A stretch of 64,000 bases of DNA. Origin: Micropterix aruncella (Eukaryota; Arthropoda; Insecta; Lepidoptera; Micropterigidae). Shown one piece after another: positions 62,434 to 64,000 of this stretch (within the stretch, counting starts at the first letter, position 1; the number at the start of each line of letters is the position of its first letter). Location: positions 21,337,728 to 21,401,727 of the forward strand of contig OX155973.1 of the NCBI GenBank assembly GCA_944548615.1. Direction: 5' to 3'. A model generated the notes under the pieces. That model saw nothing but the letters and a program-made list of their open reading frames with translations. It ran no database searches and was not told the DNA's origin. The position numbers and the translations under genes are program-made.

Positions 62434-62612
62434 ATTGCCGGATCCTTGGAATTGCTCAGAATCGAATTTTTGGTTATTCTGGAGTTGGCGTAGAGCAGAG
62501 AGGGCAGTTTTAGAGCTAGCCCAAAATTGTGTTTGGACCTGAAGAGAGTCGAGGGGTCAGCTGGTTTGGCTAAGGACAACCACGATTTTAGACTAGCTGT
62601 CACCAGTGCATA
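62434..62612 (-). mobile_element. RLE-type LINE, copy G, 5-prime part
   Basis: Resumes at GCCGGATCCTTGGAATTGCT, the sequence expected directly upstream of 60675 in LINE order, and ends in the thumb codons at about 62612. Confidence 0.85.
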
Positions 62613-62772
62613 TAGTTAGTTTTTATTTACGAAATCGACCAAAAAGTTGCTGCGCAGTTCTTGGACGCGAATGCTGGCTTTTGATTGGTTAACCGCCCTA
62701 CCCTTGGGTTATTATTCAAAGAGTAGATTTAAAAAATCCTTGTTTTTTTTTCATTAGATCCCTCTATAACAA

Positions 62773-62934
62773 TATAGTAGAATCTCTCATAACGAGCATC
62801 TCATAACGTGTAATTCGCAGTAATGCCTCATAACGAGTAATTGCGCCTCATCCCGATTATGGGAAAAATTGTTTTGCTTAACCCTTCAGGCCTGTAGTCT
62901 GGAATTATGCTCTTTATGAGAGGTTCCACTATAC
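62773..62934. mobile_element. Tigger/pogo-like MITE
   Basis: Ends TATAGTAGAATCTCTCATAA and the inverse CTTTATGAGAGGTTCCACTA with TA at both outer borders. About 160 bp, no ORF. It contains a TTAACCCTTCAGGCCT word (62879) like the start of TTAA family 1. Confidence 0.6.
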
Positions 62935-62939
62935 TTGTT

Positions 62940-63650
62940 CATAATATACCAGACAAAATTTTTACACAATAGACTTGACCCTTTTCTACTCGACTGCCCA
63001 ACAAAAAAGGACTGTAATGTGTTCGGAGTTCATCTATGTATGTTTTCCGTTTCTTTATTTCACCATAACTTTTAATCACTTGAACTGATTTAGAAGTGTG
63101 TTGCATTGTTAGAATTGTTTTGTCCTCCCGAGTATCATAGGCGACCCCTCTCTTAAATAAGGAAAAAGCAGCGTTATTAATATAAATCCCCTTGTTAACT
63201 CCTCGAGCCGTGAGATTTCGCGAGCGCATGTCTTTGAAAGGCTATGTATAATTATGGAAACTTTAGATTTATTATGGTGGCCGACCAATATATTAATTTC
63301 TCCCAAACCCTTGTTGCACTTTAGAATTGTTGCATATTAGAACGTTAGAATACTAACTTTAGAGTCCGATCAATCCCAACGAGGCGCAACTGTGCTTTTA
63401 CATTTGAGTCCGATTGGTCCCTCTGAGGCTTGAGGGGTTAAGCGGTGCTTGTTGACATTCATCATTCGACAGTTTAATTTTTCGTTCTCTCTCTTCGCGG
63501 CCATCAGGAATAGATCCAGTAGGCCTAGTAACGAAGAGAAATATTTGGAATGTTAATTTAGCAAAATAAATTACATAAAGTGTATTTAATTATTACACTC
63601 CACAAAATATTAGCGATTTTAAATACCCGTTTTTGGGTTCTTACGAATTT
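62940..63650. other. Region without recognisable gene
   Basis: No coding sense. GAGGCTTGAGGGGTTAAG at 63426 could be the partner end of the TTAACCC word at 62879 (a possible 560-bp TTAA element), but the interior match was not established. Confidence 0.35.
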
Positions 63651-63654
63651 ATTC

Positions 63655-64000
63655 CAATCCAACATTTGGAAAATTATTAAACTACCCAATTGTACTTGGA
63701 AAAAATCTGGTATGTATTAATGATGAAACACTGACTTTTTATTCCACCATAACTTCTAAACGCTTGAACCGATTTAGAAGGGTTTGATATTGTTAGAATC
63801 GTTATGTCATCCCGAGTGTCACAGGGTACTTAAACTGTTCAAATATAAAAAATAGTTGTGTAAATGTCCAAATGTCAATAAATTAACATAATTATATTGT
63901 GTTCAGTGTCGAATGAAAGGTCTGATTGAGTACATTTCGGAGATATATATTTCTATCTATATGGGTAATGGTGTACATTCCTATCTATGTATGGAGTACA
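63655..64000 (+). repeat. Uninterrupted copy of the repeat at 41790/43615
   Basis: Matches 41790-41958 and then 43601-43810 without the LINE, so it serves as an empty-site reference. It runs off the window end. Confidence 0.85.

Overview
The window is eukaryotic nuclear DNA, AT-rich and dense with transposable elements. It is almost certainly from an insect, probably a moth or butterfly. The grounds are a ZAD-type C2H2 zinc-finger gene with small phased exons, a CLIP-domain serine protease fragment, an STPR-like repeat ORF, and insect-type mariner, piggyBac, hAT, Harbinger, Penelope and non-LTR elements. There is no operon structure, rRNA gene, CRISPR array or functional tRNA gene.

Host gene. 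One gene can be assembled completely from the sequence: a ZAD/C2H2 zinc-finger protein on the minus strand, with its start codon at 38073 and its stop at 10156. It has seven coding exons (37957-38073, 31517-31715, 25339-25668, 16355-16520, 14078-14172, 13576-13754, 10156-10353), 1284 coding bases, 427 residues. All six junctions have GT/AG borders and compatible phases, and five of them rebuild a ZAD or C2H2 spacing exactly. Its introns hold most of the elements between 10 and 38 kb. A second, divergent transcription unit may start near 38.7 kb and lead to the STPR-like ORF at 39612. Plus-strand relics of another acidic zinc-finger gene lie at 40.98-41.8 kb and 44.5 kb.

Elements. The main family is a non-LTR retrotransposon with a restriction-like endonuclease (R2/NeSL/Utopia group). 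It has one apparently full-length copy (20322-23917) and at least seven truncated copies, two of which lie inside older copies. Other content: a mariner with both terminal repeats and one stop codon (18047-19380); two Penelope-like copies with inverted termini (15391-15860, 48927-50197); two adjacent hAT elements sharing one 8-bp target, one carrying a rearranged CLIP-protease fragment (28175-29676); piggyBac-type TTAA MITEs; a 630-690-bp retroelement of unknown class (2018, 34664, 47430); LINEs of the RNase H type (16909, 41959); and a SWIM/YqaJ relic (55.2-56.1 kb).

Layout: 0-10 kb, mixed repeats and a truncated LINE; 10-38 kb, the zinc-finger gene with nested elements in its introns; 38-45 kb, putative divergent promoter, STPR-like ORF, piggyBac relic and zinc-finger pseudogenes; 45-54 kb, LINE, unknown retroelement, TA microsatellite, Penelope-like element and chimeric LINE; 54-59 kb, SWIM/YqaJ and Harbinger relics; 59-64 kb, nested LINE copies and a repeat shared with 41.8/43.6 kb. 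All gene models and family names come from reading the sequence, without database searches.
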